A stretch of DNA of 64,000 nucleotides. Source: Bacteroidota bacterium. Lineage in GTDB: Bacteria; Bacteroidota; Bacteroidia; Chitinophagales; Chitinophagaceae. Location of the stretch: contig JAEYWX010000009.1 in NCBI GenBank assembly GCA_023428755.1, forward strand, positions 62,001 through 126,000, read 5' to 3'. Below are positions 57,401 through 63,801 of the stretch, in pieces; position 1 is the first letter of the stretch, and each line of letters begins with the position of its first letter. The notes below the pieces were generated by a model that saw only the letters and a list, made by a program, of their open reading frames with translations, was not told the origin of the DNA and did not search any database. The position numbers and the translations under genes are program-made.

Positions 57401-57581
57401 TTTTTGCTGCATTGTAGATCAACTGTACATCTTTTAAAGCCGATTGGGTGAGTCCTTTCTTCTCCATCAGATCATCTACCTTTTTCCAGGCAGCGGTATA
57501 GTTGAATTTGTTTTGCGCTTCTAACATGGTAATGAAGGAGAGAAGAAAAAGGTTAACAAGTAAAATACGTTTCAGCAACAT
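51489..57581 (-). CDS. Bacterial alpha-2-macroglobulin with thioester motif
   Basis: The start is placed at 57581 (MLLKRILLVNLFLLSFITML, signal peptide ending LEAQ); the longer frame adds 39 unlikely residues. The product is about 2030 residues, typical for the long Bacteroidota macroglobulins. An N-terminal helical region precedes MG domains including MG2 (RSIYRPGQTLYFKGIVTAKD, then VSVEEYKRPKFFVEYQP). The A2M segment shows KDLMVQPFAPRFLREGDRFE. The thioester site is intact: Cys1485 in YPYECAEQTWNRF (CxEQ). It should trap invading proteases in the periplasm or at the surface. No PbpC gene is adjacent, unlike the enterobacterial arrangement. A GC-rich palindrome is inserted in frame at 53231-53264. 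Confidence 0.95.
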   Translation of the reverse strand: MLLKRILLVNLFLLSFITMLEAQNKFNYTAAWKKVDDLMEKKGLTQSALKDVQLIYNAAKKEKNNGQLLKAVLFRLSLQQMKEEDADIKTIAAIEKEIRTAAEPLKSVLSNYAAEAYWQYFQNNRWKFYDRTNTVGFQKDDVSTWTIDELHKKISSLYLASLENKKLLQQTRLEAYEPVINKGNARHLRPTLYDLLAHRAIDYFQNDEHSITKPAEAFELNMAAAYDPAADFVTRKFPTDDSLSLTQKALLLYQELIRFHLSDKKADALMDVDLLRLQFVHRYSTHEDKTALYRMSLNHLLQQYNNQPVASQAAYLLAKDYADYAATYDFKKHKSNDSLNPRYYYQKASALCKQIVSQNTLTEGRANCANLLQQIESKSIAVTSEKVNVPGKPFRSLLQYRNTPKAWFRIVKIDQKQWADMENQRWEDAYWKKLTGLPSVTSFAYNLPATDDHQTHSTEIKVNALPVGTYLLLASADEQFSLAKNVMTVQFFHVSNIAWMHNADAFFVVNRESGQPLQKASITLWEQTYNYDQRKNVSVKAATYTSDANGHFRVTKAPGNNAYNRTIEVNYQNDQLHLDDRAYSYVYRGEKEPIDETKTRRTFFFTDRSIYRPGQTLYFKGIVTAKDAATGKPKIVTGLKTTIMLYDANHQKVDSIEVSSSEYGSYSGKFILPVGRMTGTYYLQESVTGGSVYVSVEEYKRPKFFVEYQPIKQSFRVNDTIRITGNATAYAGNNIDGAKVKYRVVRQPRLLYPWLSWKWGWPVMQEQEITHGESTTNADGSFNIPFAAIPDKQVRKELEPVFDYRIIADVTDLNGETRTGETTVTVGYTSLQLQISLPKGELQTTKQFNSINISTKNLMGEFVKSMVTVSIYQLNAPDRLIRERYWEQPDQFIMNEKEYRADFPHDEYNNERAKESWEKGKKLYEKKDSTSSNGQWTIDNQQLQPGWYLVEVTTTDKDGKEVKNQTYVQLTDETGKLSSPEYVWQLPSTVTAEPGTTANLGFGSSASDVYLVQVDPNNENKSPVYHQLNNEQKQLSLPVIEEQRGGFGYAYSFVKHNRFHSFTRYVAVPWNNKDLNITYETFRDKTLPGSEEQWKIKISGYKGDKVAAELLASMYDASLDQFKTHQWNKPDLFPVNYLRNHWNGGGFSSIDAQKMYSRVEFDESFFKEYDELLSLIDDRPLLMKMPKHVSEGNLRFEGLENMSFSIATAPVADSAVSTQEGEMFIKATIIKKIEKKNEGAGQIRTNFNETAFFFPDLKTDAEGNITFSFTMPESLTKWKAQLLAHTKDLSMGLSETSIVTQKDLMVQPFAPRFLREGDRFEFTAKISNMTDQEITGISNLQLLNTATMQPVDGWFQNTFPVQHFTVGPKQSTVVKFRTEIPYNFNEALTYRIIAKAGNQTDGEEATLPVLTNRMLVTESLPLNMRGDGTKTFNFTKLLNSSPFGGGREGASESLTHHRFTIEFTSNPVWYAVQALPYLMEYPYECAEQTWNRFYANALASHITQKLPRIQQVMQQWKIKDTAALMSNLQKNEELKAALLAETPWVLQAKDEEQQKKNIALLFDMIRMNSELSKNLSQLQEMQSSNGGFVWFKGGPDDRYITQYIVTGIGHLQKLNAVPKEQQSTLNAMVAKAMIYLDKRLKEDYDNLLKYKTPLKNNNIGSTQIQYLYMRSFFPAIAQTKGTETAFNYYTAQARQYWVKQSRYMQGMIALALHRSKDAKTSTAIVKSLKENALFSEEMGMYWKEFNAGYYWYQAPVAAQALMIEVFNDVTKDTKAVNDLKTWLLKQKQTQNWKTTIATAEACYALLLQGGEWIATEPVVEIKAGDQLFSTSTEKTEAGSGYFKRSIDGNFVKPSFGNINVSVSKSNGQPAWGAAYWQYFENLDKITSAETPLKLQKKYFVERNTANGPVLTPIEEGDELKVGDKIKVRIELRVDRNMEYVHMKDMRPSCMEPVNVLSQYKWQGGLGYYESTKDASTSFFFSYLNKGTYVFEYPLFITHAGNYSSGITTIQCMYAPEFTSHSEGVRVKVSE
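53231..53264. repeat. GC-rich palindromic repeat inserted in frame in the macroglobulin gene
   Basis: The plus-strand words aagccccctcccggcctccc and ccgaagggggaggag make a GC-rich palindrome, quite unlike the surrounding sequence. In the gene it encodes about SSPFGGGREGASE (near residues 1437-1451). The same type of CTCCCCCTTCGGGGGAG repeat is usually intergenic in Bacteroidota genomes. Confidence 0.7.
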
Positions 57582-57807
57582 GTGCGTTTCTTTTATGTAA
57601 GGTAAAAAATTACTGTGATGCTTTGATGCAAAGAAACAGGTTATTGCATAAACCAGTGCCAGGGCGTAGCAGATGTCAGCCACTTTTTTGTAAGGCATGA
57701 AAGGTATCTGATGTCTGCGACGTCCTGATACCCAAAATCCTTTAACGAATCTTTATCAGCCTTTTTATTGCTGTGGCATTTCGTTTGGCATCTATCAGTT
57801 AAATAAA

Positions 57808-57822
57808 ACAAAGGAGGTTTCT
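57808..57822 (+). promoter_or_regulatory. Strong Shine-Dalgarno before the DUF4476 gene
   Basis: The sequence aaaggagg ends 5 bases before ATG 57823. Such a full AGGAGG site is unusual among the genes of this window, where starts mostly lack a recognisable one, and suggests efficient translation. Confidence 0.7.
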
Positions 57823-58578
57823 ATGAAACAATTTTTTACCCTCATTACTCTTCTCTTCGTAAGTGTTGCTACGTTTGCCAATTTCGATGAAGCAAGATTA
57901 AGTATTTCCAGCATGAGCAACACGCCCATTCGTGTACTTATCGACGGCCGGCAGGTGCAACAAAGCAACCGTGAGTTTCGCATCAGCAATCTCAACCCCG
58001 GTAATCATCGGATTCAGATCTACAGCATCAATCGAAACCAGCGACGTGGTTTGTTTGGCAACAACCGTGAAGAGTTGATCTACAACCGTACCATTAATAT
58101 ACGTAGGGGCACACATACAGATATTGTGATCAATCGCTTTGGTAAAGTGTTTACTGATGAGCAGCGTATCGACAACCGTTATGATGATAATTGGAATAAC
58201 AACGACTGGAATAATGGCCGCAATAACGATGACTGGAACCGTGATAATGACAACTGGAACAGGGATAATAATAACAGTTGGGGTCAACCGATGAACTATG
58301 AACGTTTTCAGCAATTGAAACAATCCATTGAGCGTGAAAACTTCGATAAAAACAAAATGGATCTGCTCCGTTCAATTTTGCCCAACAACCGTGTTACATC
58401 CCAGCAGGTTCGTGAACTCGCTCATCTCATCAGCTTTGAACAAACCCGGCTGGAGCTGGCAAAATTTGCCTACAGATATACTTCCGACCGAGGCAACTAT
58501 TTTGTAGTAAATGATGTCTTTAATTTCGGAAGCAGTAAAACAGAACTGACCAGATATATTTCTACGTACAGAGATTAA
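57823..58578 (+). CDS. Exported protein with DUF4476 domain and Asn/Asp/Trp-rich linker
   Basis: This 251-residue protein has a signal peptide (MKQFFTLITLLFVSVATFAN). An N-terminal beta domain (LSISSMSNTPIRVLIDGRQV, then ISNLNPGNHRIQIYSI) leads to a low-complexity linker of Asn, Asp and Trp (about 118-150, DNWNNNDWNNGRNNDDWNRD). The C-terminal 90 residues match DUF4476: FQQLKQSIERENFDKNKMDL, then VTSQQVRELAHLISFEQTRL. The family is frequent in Bacteroidota and has no known role. It has an unusually strong ribosome site and a terminator after it. Confidence 0.88.
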   Translation: MKQFFTLITLLFVSVATFANFDEARLSISSMSNTPIRVLIDGRQVQQSNREFRISNLNPGNHRIQIYSINRNQRRGLFGNNREELIYNRTINIRRGTHTDIVINRFGKVFTDEQRIDNRYDDNWNNNDWNNGRNNDDWNRDNDNWNRDNNNSWGQPMNYERFQQLKQSIERENFDKNKMDLLRSILPNNRVTSQQVRELAHLISFEQTRLELAKFAYRYTSDRGNYFVVNDVFNFGSSKTELTRYISTYRD

Positions 58579-58616
58579 CCCTGTTGAAACTGATTAAGCA
58601 GAAGCATCTATTCGTA

Positions 58617-58640
58617 AAGCCTCCCAAGTGGGGGCTTTTT
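58617..58640 (+). terminator. Rho-independent terminator after the DUF4476 gene
   Basis: gcctccc and gggggc pair (with one G-T) around a short loop at 58618-58635, followed by ttttt. It lies about 40 bases after the stop codon. Confidence 0.7.
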
Positions 58641-58678
58641 CAATTGTAGTTGAGCGGATTTTATTTTTATCTGCTGAT

Positions 58679-58763
58679 CATGGCTAAAGCCATTTTAAAC
58701 AGGTGCCTCATAACCACGGGCTTAAGCCCGTGGTTAGTAACAAACACGCAGGGCTTCAGCCAT
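58679..58763. repeat. REP-like palindrome cluster, copy 2
   Basis: An outer palindrome atggctaaagccat (58680-58693), a perfect 26-base palindrome starting taaccacgggctt and ending 58736 (58711-58736), and a third element agggcttcagcc (58750-58761). The same three-part design occurs at 48.34-48.43 kb. No transposase of the RAYT type lies in the window. Confidence 0.75.
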
Positions 58764-58796
58764 GAACTGTATTTACTTTTTGATTTATGTATCGTA

Positions 58797-59426
58797 TTAT
58801 TTTCTCCGGAACAGGAAAGTGATTAATCGGGGAATTGTATTTCGGTCATCTTCATCGAAATATTCATGAATGGTAACCAACTCCAATCCATTTGCTGTTG
58901 CAGCGTCGGTAAAATCAGTGATATGATGATTAAAACAGGTGACGATCTGTGTGCCGTCGGCTGTATCGAATCTTGCTTTGCTGCCGTTGTATTGTTTGAA
59001 GGGATGTAATTCGCTGATGTAAAGATGCCCGCCGGGCTTCAGTACAGCTGCGGTTTTTTCAAATACCGGTTGCAATTGTTCAATGTGTTCCAGCACCAGG
59101 CTGAAACCAACAAGATCAAATTGCTTTGTTGCAAAGGTCCATGGCTGCGTAATATCGGCCTGCACGAAACTTACATGTGGCGAATCAATTTTTTCTTTTG
59201 CTTTTGCCATCATTTCTTCACTCAGGTCAACAGCGGTAACCGTTGCTGCTTTGTTCATCAGCCACACCGTGTTCTTTCCCGTACCGCAGCCAATTTCGAG
59301 GCAATGTTCAAAACTGAGTGGTGCTAATGTTTCCCGTAGTGATCTTGCTTCCAGGTCACGTGTTTTGTTTTCATTACTGTCGTATTGTTGTGCCCAGCTG
59401 TTGTAGGCTTGTTGAACATCGTTCAT
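58797..59426 (-). CDS. Class I SAM-dependent methyltransferase
   Basis: This 209-residue protein shows the Methyltransf_11-like motifs: YNSWAQQYDSNENKTRDLEA at the start, motif I HCLEIGCGTGKNTVWL (41-56), the acidic strand end TAVDLSEEMMAKAKE, FVQADITQPW, and FDLVGFSLVLEHIEQLQPV. The late segment LKPGGHLYISELHPFKQY is typical for small-molecule methyltransferases. The substrate is unknown. It starts 9 bases after the pentapeptide-repeat gene on the same strand and is probably cotranscribed. Confidence 0.92.
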   Translation of the reverse strand: MNDVQQAYNSWAQQYDSNENKTRDLEARSLRETLAPLSFEHCLEIGCGTGKNTVWLMNKAATVTAVDLSEEMMAKAKEKIDSPHVSFVQADITQPWTFATKQFDLVGFSLVLEHIEQLQPVFEKTAAVLKPGGHLYISELHPFKQYNGSKARFDTADGTQIVTCFNHHITDFTDAATANGLELVTIHEYFDEDDRNTIPRLITFLFRRK

Positions 59427-59435
59427 AAAAAATCA

Positions 59436-60008
59436 TTATTCAATTACCAGATCGTATTTGTGCAGCAGTCCGATTAATGCAGCAGCAGAAAATTTTGCTT
59501 TCTTCAGTTTGTTGTTTTCCGGATCAATGGAAAAGTTGATGGCAGTGCGTAAATCGGCTTTTTCAAGATTGGTTTGTTCAAACATGGCACCCAGTAAATT
59601 ACAATCCTGAAAAACAGCACCACTCAAATCCGCTTCTGTGAAATCAACCTCCTGTAAACTGCAGTGGCTGAATTGAAATGCTTTCAGATTCATTCTGTAA
59701 AAACTACACAGATTCAGGATGCAATGATCAAACTGAACAGTGAATAAAAACGGGTTACAGTTTTCAAAATGCAAGCCCAGCAATTTACAGTTGCTGAATG
59801 TTGTTTCCAGGAAGGATGTGCCGTTAATGTTAGCTGTACTCAGGTTACAGTTATCAAACACACAATCAATAAAGCTGATTTTTGATAAATTGGTTTCCGC
59901 AAAATTACAGTTAGTGAAGCGGCAGTTTTCGTAATCGCCTTTTTTGAAAGCGTTGCTGGTAAAATCAATGCTTTCAAATTGTTTGTCTTCGATGTATATA
60001 GCTTCCAT
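59436..60008 (-). CDS. Pentapeptide-repeat protein (Qnr/McbG-like)
   Basis: This 190-residue protein is made almost entirely of A(D/N)LxX-type repeats: FKKGDYENCRFTNCNFAETN, LSKISFIDCVFDNCNLST, FSHCSLQEVDFTEADLSG, FQDCNLLGAMFEQTNLEKA. Such chains form a right-handed beta helix that mimics DNA. The size and the two-block layout resemble Qnr/McbG proteins that shield gyrase, but this similarity is general and no resistance role is shown. It is followed closely by the methyltransferase gene. No signal peptide. Confidence 0.9.
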   Translation of the reverse strand: MEAIYIEDKQFESIDFTSNAFKKGDYENCRFTNCNFAETNLSKISFIDCVFDNCNLSTANINGTSFLETTFSNCKLLGLHFENCNPFLFTVQFDHCILNLCSFYRMNLKAFQFSHCSLQEVDFTEADLSGAVFQDCNLLGAMFEQTNLEKADLRTAINFSIDPENNKLKKAKFSAAALIGLLHKYDLVIE

Positions 60009-60069
60009 TTTCCGAAAGTAATAAAGTTCCTTTTAACGTTTCAAACATCAGTAACATCTGTAGTATAAA

Positions 60070-60100
60070 CAAAAACCCTGCACAAGTGCAGGGTTTCAAT
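60070..60100 (-). terminator. Rho-independent terminator after sucD
   Basis: An 11-bp perfect stem (aaaccctgcac 60073-60083, gtgcagggttt 60086-60096) with a 2-nt loop is followed on the minus strand by a T run. It ends the sucD transcript. Confidence 0.85.
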
Positions 60101-60119
60101 TTTATTTTTAAAATGAATC

Positions 60120-60995
60120 TTATTTGCCTAATACCGCAGCCATTGTTTTACCAATATCAGCCGGACTGGCTACTACATTGATACCACATTCGCTCATGAT
60201 CTGCATTTTAGCAGCGGCTGTATCTTCAGCACCACCAATAATAGCACCCGCATGTCCCATACGACGGCCGGGAGGAGCTGTTTGTCCGGCAATAAAACCA
60301 ACAACAGGTTTTTTACTTCCACTTTCTTTATACCAACGTGCGGCTTCCGCTTCCATACCACCACCAATTTCACCAATCATTACCACTGCATCGGTGTTAT
60401 CATCGTTCATAAATAATTCCAACGCTTCTTTGGTAGTAGTACCAATAATAGGGTCGCCACCAATACCAACCGCTGTGCTTACACCCAATCCGGCTTTTGC
60501 TACCTGGTCAGCCGCTTCGTAGGTAAGTGTTCCGCTCTTAGAAACAATGCCGATACGACCGGGAATAAATACAAAGCCCGGCATGATGCCTACTTTACAT
60601 TCACCGGCTGTAATTACACCGGGACAGTTTGGCCCGATCAATCGTGTGTTTGTTCCAACCAAATAATTTTTTGCCTTTACCATATCCTGTACAGGAATAC
60701 CTTCGGTAATACATACCACCAGTTCAATACCGGCATTCGCTGCTTCCATAATTGCATCGGCTGCAAAGGCAGGCGGTACAAAAATGATACTCACATTGGC
60801 ACCTGCTTTCTGCACTGCTTCTTCCACGGTATTAAACACAGGACGATCAAGATGCGTAGTGCCACCTTTACCCGGTGTAACACCGCCCACCAGGTTGGTT
60901 CCGTATTCGATCATTTGTGTTGCATGGAATGTGCCTTCAGTTCCGGTGAAACCCTGCACAATTACTTTCGAGTTTTTATTAACGAGGATGCTCAT
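60120..60995 (-). CDS. sucD: Succinyl-CoA ligase alpha subunit
   Basis: This 291-residue protein has the expected length. CoA-binding part: [20 protein letters not shown] and [19 protein letters not shown]. The active-site His248 lies in [12 protein letters not shown], with the ligase motif [20 protein letters not shown] and [15 protein letters not shown] before it. It catalyses succinyl-CoA to succinate with NTP formation in the TCA cycle, as a heterotetramer with SucC. The sucC gene is not in the window, so the two subunits are not in one operon here. A -7-like box lies 20 bases upstream of the start. Confidence 0.97.
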   Translation of the reverse strand: MSILVNKNSKVIVQGFTGTEGTFHATQMIEYGTNLVGGVTPGKGGTTHLDRPVFNTVEEAVQKAGANVSIIFVPPAFAADAIMEAANAGIELVVCITEGIPVQDMVKAKNYLVGTNTRLIGPNCPGVITAGECKVGIMPGFVFIPGRIGIVSKSGTLTYEAADQVAKAGLGVSTAVGIGGDPIIGTTTKEALELFMNDDNTDAVVMIGEIGGGMEAEAARWYKESGSKKPVVGFIAGQTAPPGRRMGHAGAIIGGAEDTAAAKMQIMSECGINVVASPADIGKTMAAVLGK

Positions 60996-61015
60996 GTGGA
61001 AACTTTATTTGGCCG

Positions 61016-61023
61016 CAAAGATA
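61016..61023 (-). promoter_or_regulatory. Predicted -7 promoter box of sucD
   Basis: The minus strand reads TATCTTTG (caaagata on plus), an exact TAnnTTTG box, 20 bases before the sucD start codon. A -33 TTG at a suitable distance was not evident. Confidence 0.4.
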
Positions 61024-61214
61024 AGGGAAGAGCAATTTAGGATGTGCGATTTTAGAGTATAGATTTGGGCCTTTCCAGATTCCTGCAAATACGAACAGTT
61101 GTTCCGGCAGAGGTTCAAGCCGTACGTTAATCGTAACATACAGCAGGCATTCGTCGAACGAGAAAATGTTTTCTGAAAATCTGAAATCGCAAATCTGCAA
61201 TTTAAAATCAACAA

Positions 61215-62048
61215 TTACCTGGCAAGCGAAGTAATCTTATTCTTCCCGGTATAGCCCCAGGTTAAACTGCCCCAGTAGCTTTGCCATTGAGCTTTGGGAT
61301 CATCTGTAATGCGGGTCATCGTTACACAACTAACCATCCATTCGCCGCTGATAGTAACAGGAAAACGAATTTCACCTTTTTCATTACTGATGAACGATGT
61401 GTCAGAAACGCTGCCCGGCAGCTTGTGCCACACACGGATTTTTGTATTTGCCAGTGGTTCACCTTTGAACAACATTTTTACACTCAAAGAATCAGCATCT
61501 TTTAATTGATATGGATGGGAGAGGGGGATAATATCAACGGGTAAGCTGGTTTGTTTTTTATACACGGCCGTTTTTAAAGCGCCTACCTGCACAATGGTTT
61601 TAACCGAACGTTGATAGTATTCCCGTCCAATTGAATCTGTTTCATTTTGATGAGTTCGGTAATCAATGGCCGATTGCAATCCATCTTCCTGCAAGTATGC
61701 ATTGAATTTTTCTGCCTCCAGTTCAATAAACGAATTGATGTTGTTGAAGGTAACCATGGCGGTTCCTTCTTCGTGGATGGAAAACTGTAGCGAGTCGCCT
61801 TCATTGTCTGTTACTGCTTCAGAGAGATCATCAACAATATCGGCATAGTATAATTTCAGCTCATTGATTTTTTCTCGGTTGCCACTCCAGTTTTCACCGG
61901 TAAACGCTTCGCCCACTTTAAAACGGATGTTGATCTCTTCTGTACGGGAGAAAATATATTGCTGGGGCTCCAGCCAAAATTCATGTGCCAGCGCAGGTAG
62001 CACAAACAGTAAAATAAGTAAAGAAGAAAGCTTATACCTAACTCTCAT
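61215..62048 (-). CDS. Exported DUF4198-like protein
   Basis: This 277-residue protein has a signal peptide ending ALA, then HEFWLEPQQYIFSRTEEINI, the DUF4198 opening with a His next to the cleavage site. Such an N-terminal His can bind a metal after processing, and DUF4198 genes often lie beside nickel or cobalt transport genes; none are visible here. Later segments show the expected Ig-like strands (LSVKMLFKGEPLANTKIRVW, KGEIRFPVTISGEWMVSCV). It is followed on its strand by an intergenic region and sucD. Function unknown. Confidence 0.85.
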   Translation of the reverse strand: MRVRYKLSSLLILLFVLPALAHEFWLEPQQYIFSRTEEINIRFKVGEAFTGENWSGNREKINELKLYYADIVDDLSEAVTDNEGDSLQFSIHEEGTAMVTFNNINSFIELEAEKFNAYLQEDGLQSAIDYRTHQNETDSIGREYYQRSVKTIVQVGALKTAVYKKQTSLPVDIIPLSHPYQLKDADSLSVKMLFKGEPLANTKIRVWHKLPGSVSDTSFISNEKGEIRFPVTISGEWMVSCVTMTRITDDPKAQWQSYWGSLTWGYTGKNKITSLAR

Positions 62049-62096
62049 ATTGTTGAATTAAAACGCAGCTGTTTTAATTTCTCCCTTTTGAGGAGA

Positions 62097-62912
62097 TTAC
62101 GAAGGTTTCATCAGTTCATCCATATTCCGGTCGCTGTCAATTTTTCCTTTTGCTTCAAGCATACGCATATCTTTTGCATCCTTCAAAAAGTCGGAAGCAA
62201 AAATGAATTGGTTGAGTTCTTCATTCTTACTGAAGATGATGTCTTTATTGGACCCTTCCCATTCTTTTTGACCCTGGTGCATAAAAATGATCTTATCGCC
62301 GATTTCCATTACACTGTTCATGTCGTGTGTGTTCACAACAGTCGTCATGCCATATTCTATAGTAATTTCTTTGATAAGCTTATCAATTACCAATGATGTT
62401 TTTGGATCAAGTCCGGAGTTGGGTTCATCGCAAAACAAAAATTTTGGATTCAACACAATGGCACGTGCAATACCCACCCGTTTTTTCATACCACCGCTGA
62501 TCTCTGCAGGAAATTTATCGTTGGCACCGGTAAGGTTTACCCTTGCCAATACTTCGTTTACTTTTTCATGCTTTTGTTTCGCATTGAGTTTGGTAAACAT
62601 ATCCAACGGAAACATTACATTTTGCTCCACCGTCATAGAGTCAAACAAAGCCGATCCCTGAAACAGCATTCCAATTTGCTGGCGCAGCATTTTTCGTCCT
62701 TCTTCATTCATGCTGGTAATGCTTTCTCCATCGTACAATACTTCACCACTGTCTGGTTCAAACAAACCAACCAGGCATTTCATCAGTACTGTTTTACCAC
62801 TTCCGCTGGCACCAATGATCAAATTGCATTTGCCGGTTTCCAACGTAGCCGATACGTCTTCAATCACTGTTCTGCCATCAAAGCCTTTGTGTATGTTATT
62901 GATCTCGATCAT
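62097..62912 (-). CDS. ABC transporter ATPase, MlaF-like
   Basis: This 271-residue ATPase has Walker A GASGSGKT (34-41), Q-loop LFQGSALFDSMTV, signature AEISGGMKKRVGIA and Walker B KFLFCDEPNSGLDP. The H-loop is in VVNTHDMNSVM. The FQGSALFDSMTV and GMKKR sequences are those of the MlaF/YrbF subfamily, which drives phospholipid exchange between inner and outer membrane with MlaE and an MCE protein. The permease gene lies 3 bases upstream on the same strand. The MCE (MlaD) gene is not in the window. Confidence 0.95.
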   Translation of the reverse strand: MIEINNIHKGFDGRTVIEDVSATLETGKCNLIIGASGSGKTVLMKCLVGLFEPDSGEVLYDGESITSMNEEGRKMLRQQIGMLFQGSALFDSMTVEQNVMFPLDMFTKLNAKQKHEKVNEVLARVNLTGANDKFPAEISGGMKKRVGIARAIVLNPKFLFCDEPNSGLDPKTSLVIDKLIKEITIEYGMTTVVNTHDMNSVMEIGDKIIFMHQGQKEWEGSNKDIIFSKNEELNQFIFASDFLKDAKDMRMLEAKGKIDSDRNMDELMKPS

Positions 62913-62915
62913 GTG

Positions 62916-63653
62916 TTACAATAATAATGCGGCCAAAGCATAGTCGGCCAATAAAATTAAAATACAACTTACGATTACTGATTTTGTACTGGCTCTTCCA
63001 ATTTCAAGCGAACCACCTTGTACATGATAACCATAATATGCCGGAATACTGGAAATAATGAAGGCATATGTGTACGTTTTGCTTAATGCAAAAAATACAT
63101 TGTACGGAATAAAATCTTCCAACAAGCCATCGTTATAAATTTCAGGGGGAAGAATGCCTGATAAAGAACCTGCCACTTTACCTCCCCAGATGCCTAACAC
63201 TGCTGCAAGAATCACCAGGCAGGGAACCACCAATAATGCCGCCACAATTTTGGGCATTATGAGATAAGCTTTTGTATTGATGCCCATGATCTCCAACGCA
63301 TCGATCTGTTCGCTGATACGCATATTGCCAAGCTCCGATGCAATACGTGAACCAACAACACCGGCCAGTACAACGCAGATCAATGTGGGTGCTAATTCAA
63401 GAATGATATTATCACGCACAATTACTGCAATAACTGTTTTGGGAATTAATGGGGTGATGAGCTGATACGCTGTTTGTACCGTTGTTACCGCACCCAGAAA
63501 TACGGATATGATCACCACAATACCAATTGAACGCACACCAATCTCATTACATTGATGCATCAGCTCTTTCCAGTACAGGCGCATATTCTCCGGTTTGGAA
63601 AACATGCCTTTGATCATTAAAAGGTAACGGCCTAAGTGTGTGAAGAAATTCAT
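62916..63653 (-). CDS. MlaE-family permease
   Basis: This 245-residue permease has about five or six helices and the family segments VRSIGIVVIISVFLGAVTTV, LAPTLICVVLAGVVGSRIAS, ELGNMRISEQIDALEIMGIN and YGYHVQGGSLEIGRASTKSV. The ELGxMRxxEQIDALxxMG motif is diagnostic for MlaE. With the MlaF-like ATPase 3 bases downstream it forms the inner-membrane part of a lipid transport system of the outer membrane. Confidence 0.96.
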   Translation of the reverse strand: MNFFTHLGRYLLMIKGMFSKPENMRLYWKELMHQCNEIGVRSIGIVVIISVFLGAVTTVQTAYQLITPLIPKTVIAVIVRDNIILELAPTLICVVLAGVVGSRIASELGNMRISEQIDALEIMGINTKAYLIMPKIVAALLVVPCLVILAAVLGIWGGKVAGSLSGILPPEIYNDGLLEDFIPYNVFFALSKTYTYAFIISSIPAYYGYHVQGGSLEIGRASTKSVIVSCILILLADYALAALLL

Positions 63654-63714
63654 AGTATGTTAATGGTCAATGGCCAATTAATTTTATCAATCATTGAAGA
63701 TACAATTCAAAATG

Positions 63715-63760
63715 CAAATCTCAAGTTCAGGACTGTAAGTTAACCCAAACTTGAGATTTG
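63715..63760. terminator. Hairpin between the malic enzyme and MlaE genes
   Basis: A 13-bp perfect stem (caaatctcaagtt 63715-63727, aacttgagatttg 63748-63760) with a 20-nt loop lies downstream of the malic enzyme stop. It may terminate that transcript, although the T run is poor. Confidence 0.5.
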
Positions 63761-63801
63761 ACTGTTTTGTTAGTTGCCTATTGTCAATTGCTTATCGCCT
63801 G

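Noticed and set aside
57582..57698. 39-residue N-terminal extension of the macroglobulin frame
   Set aside because: The internal ATG at 57581 begins a clean signal peptide; the extension would bury it and covers repeat-like spacer.
58170..58285. Tandem-looking DNA repeats in the DUF4476 gene
   Set aside because: These are codons of the Asn/Asp/Trp linker, not a CRISPR array: no constant repeat with unique spacers of equal size.
57898..58323. 141-codon minus-strand frame rich in Ile and Val
   Set aside because: It is the antisense of the Asn/Asp-rich linker of the DUF4476 gene, which produces hydrophobic codons on the other strand.
60979..61214. Two overlapping minus-strand frames of about 70 codons ahead of sucD
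   Set aside because: They overlap each other and one runs into the sucD start. Composition looks like translated AT-rich spacer, and a promoter box for sucD falls inside.
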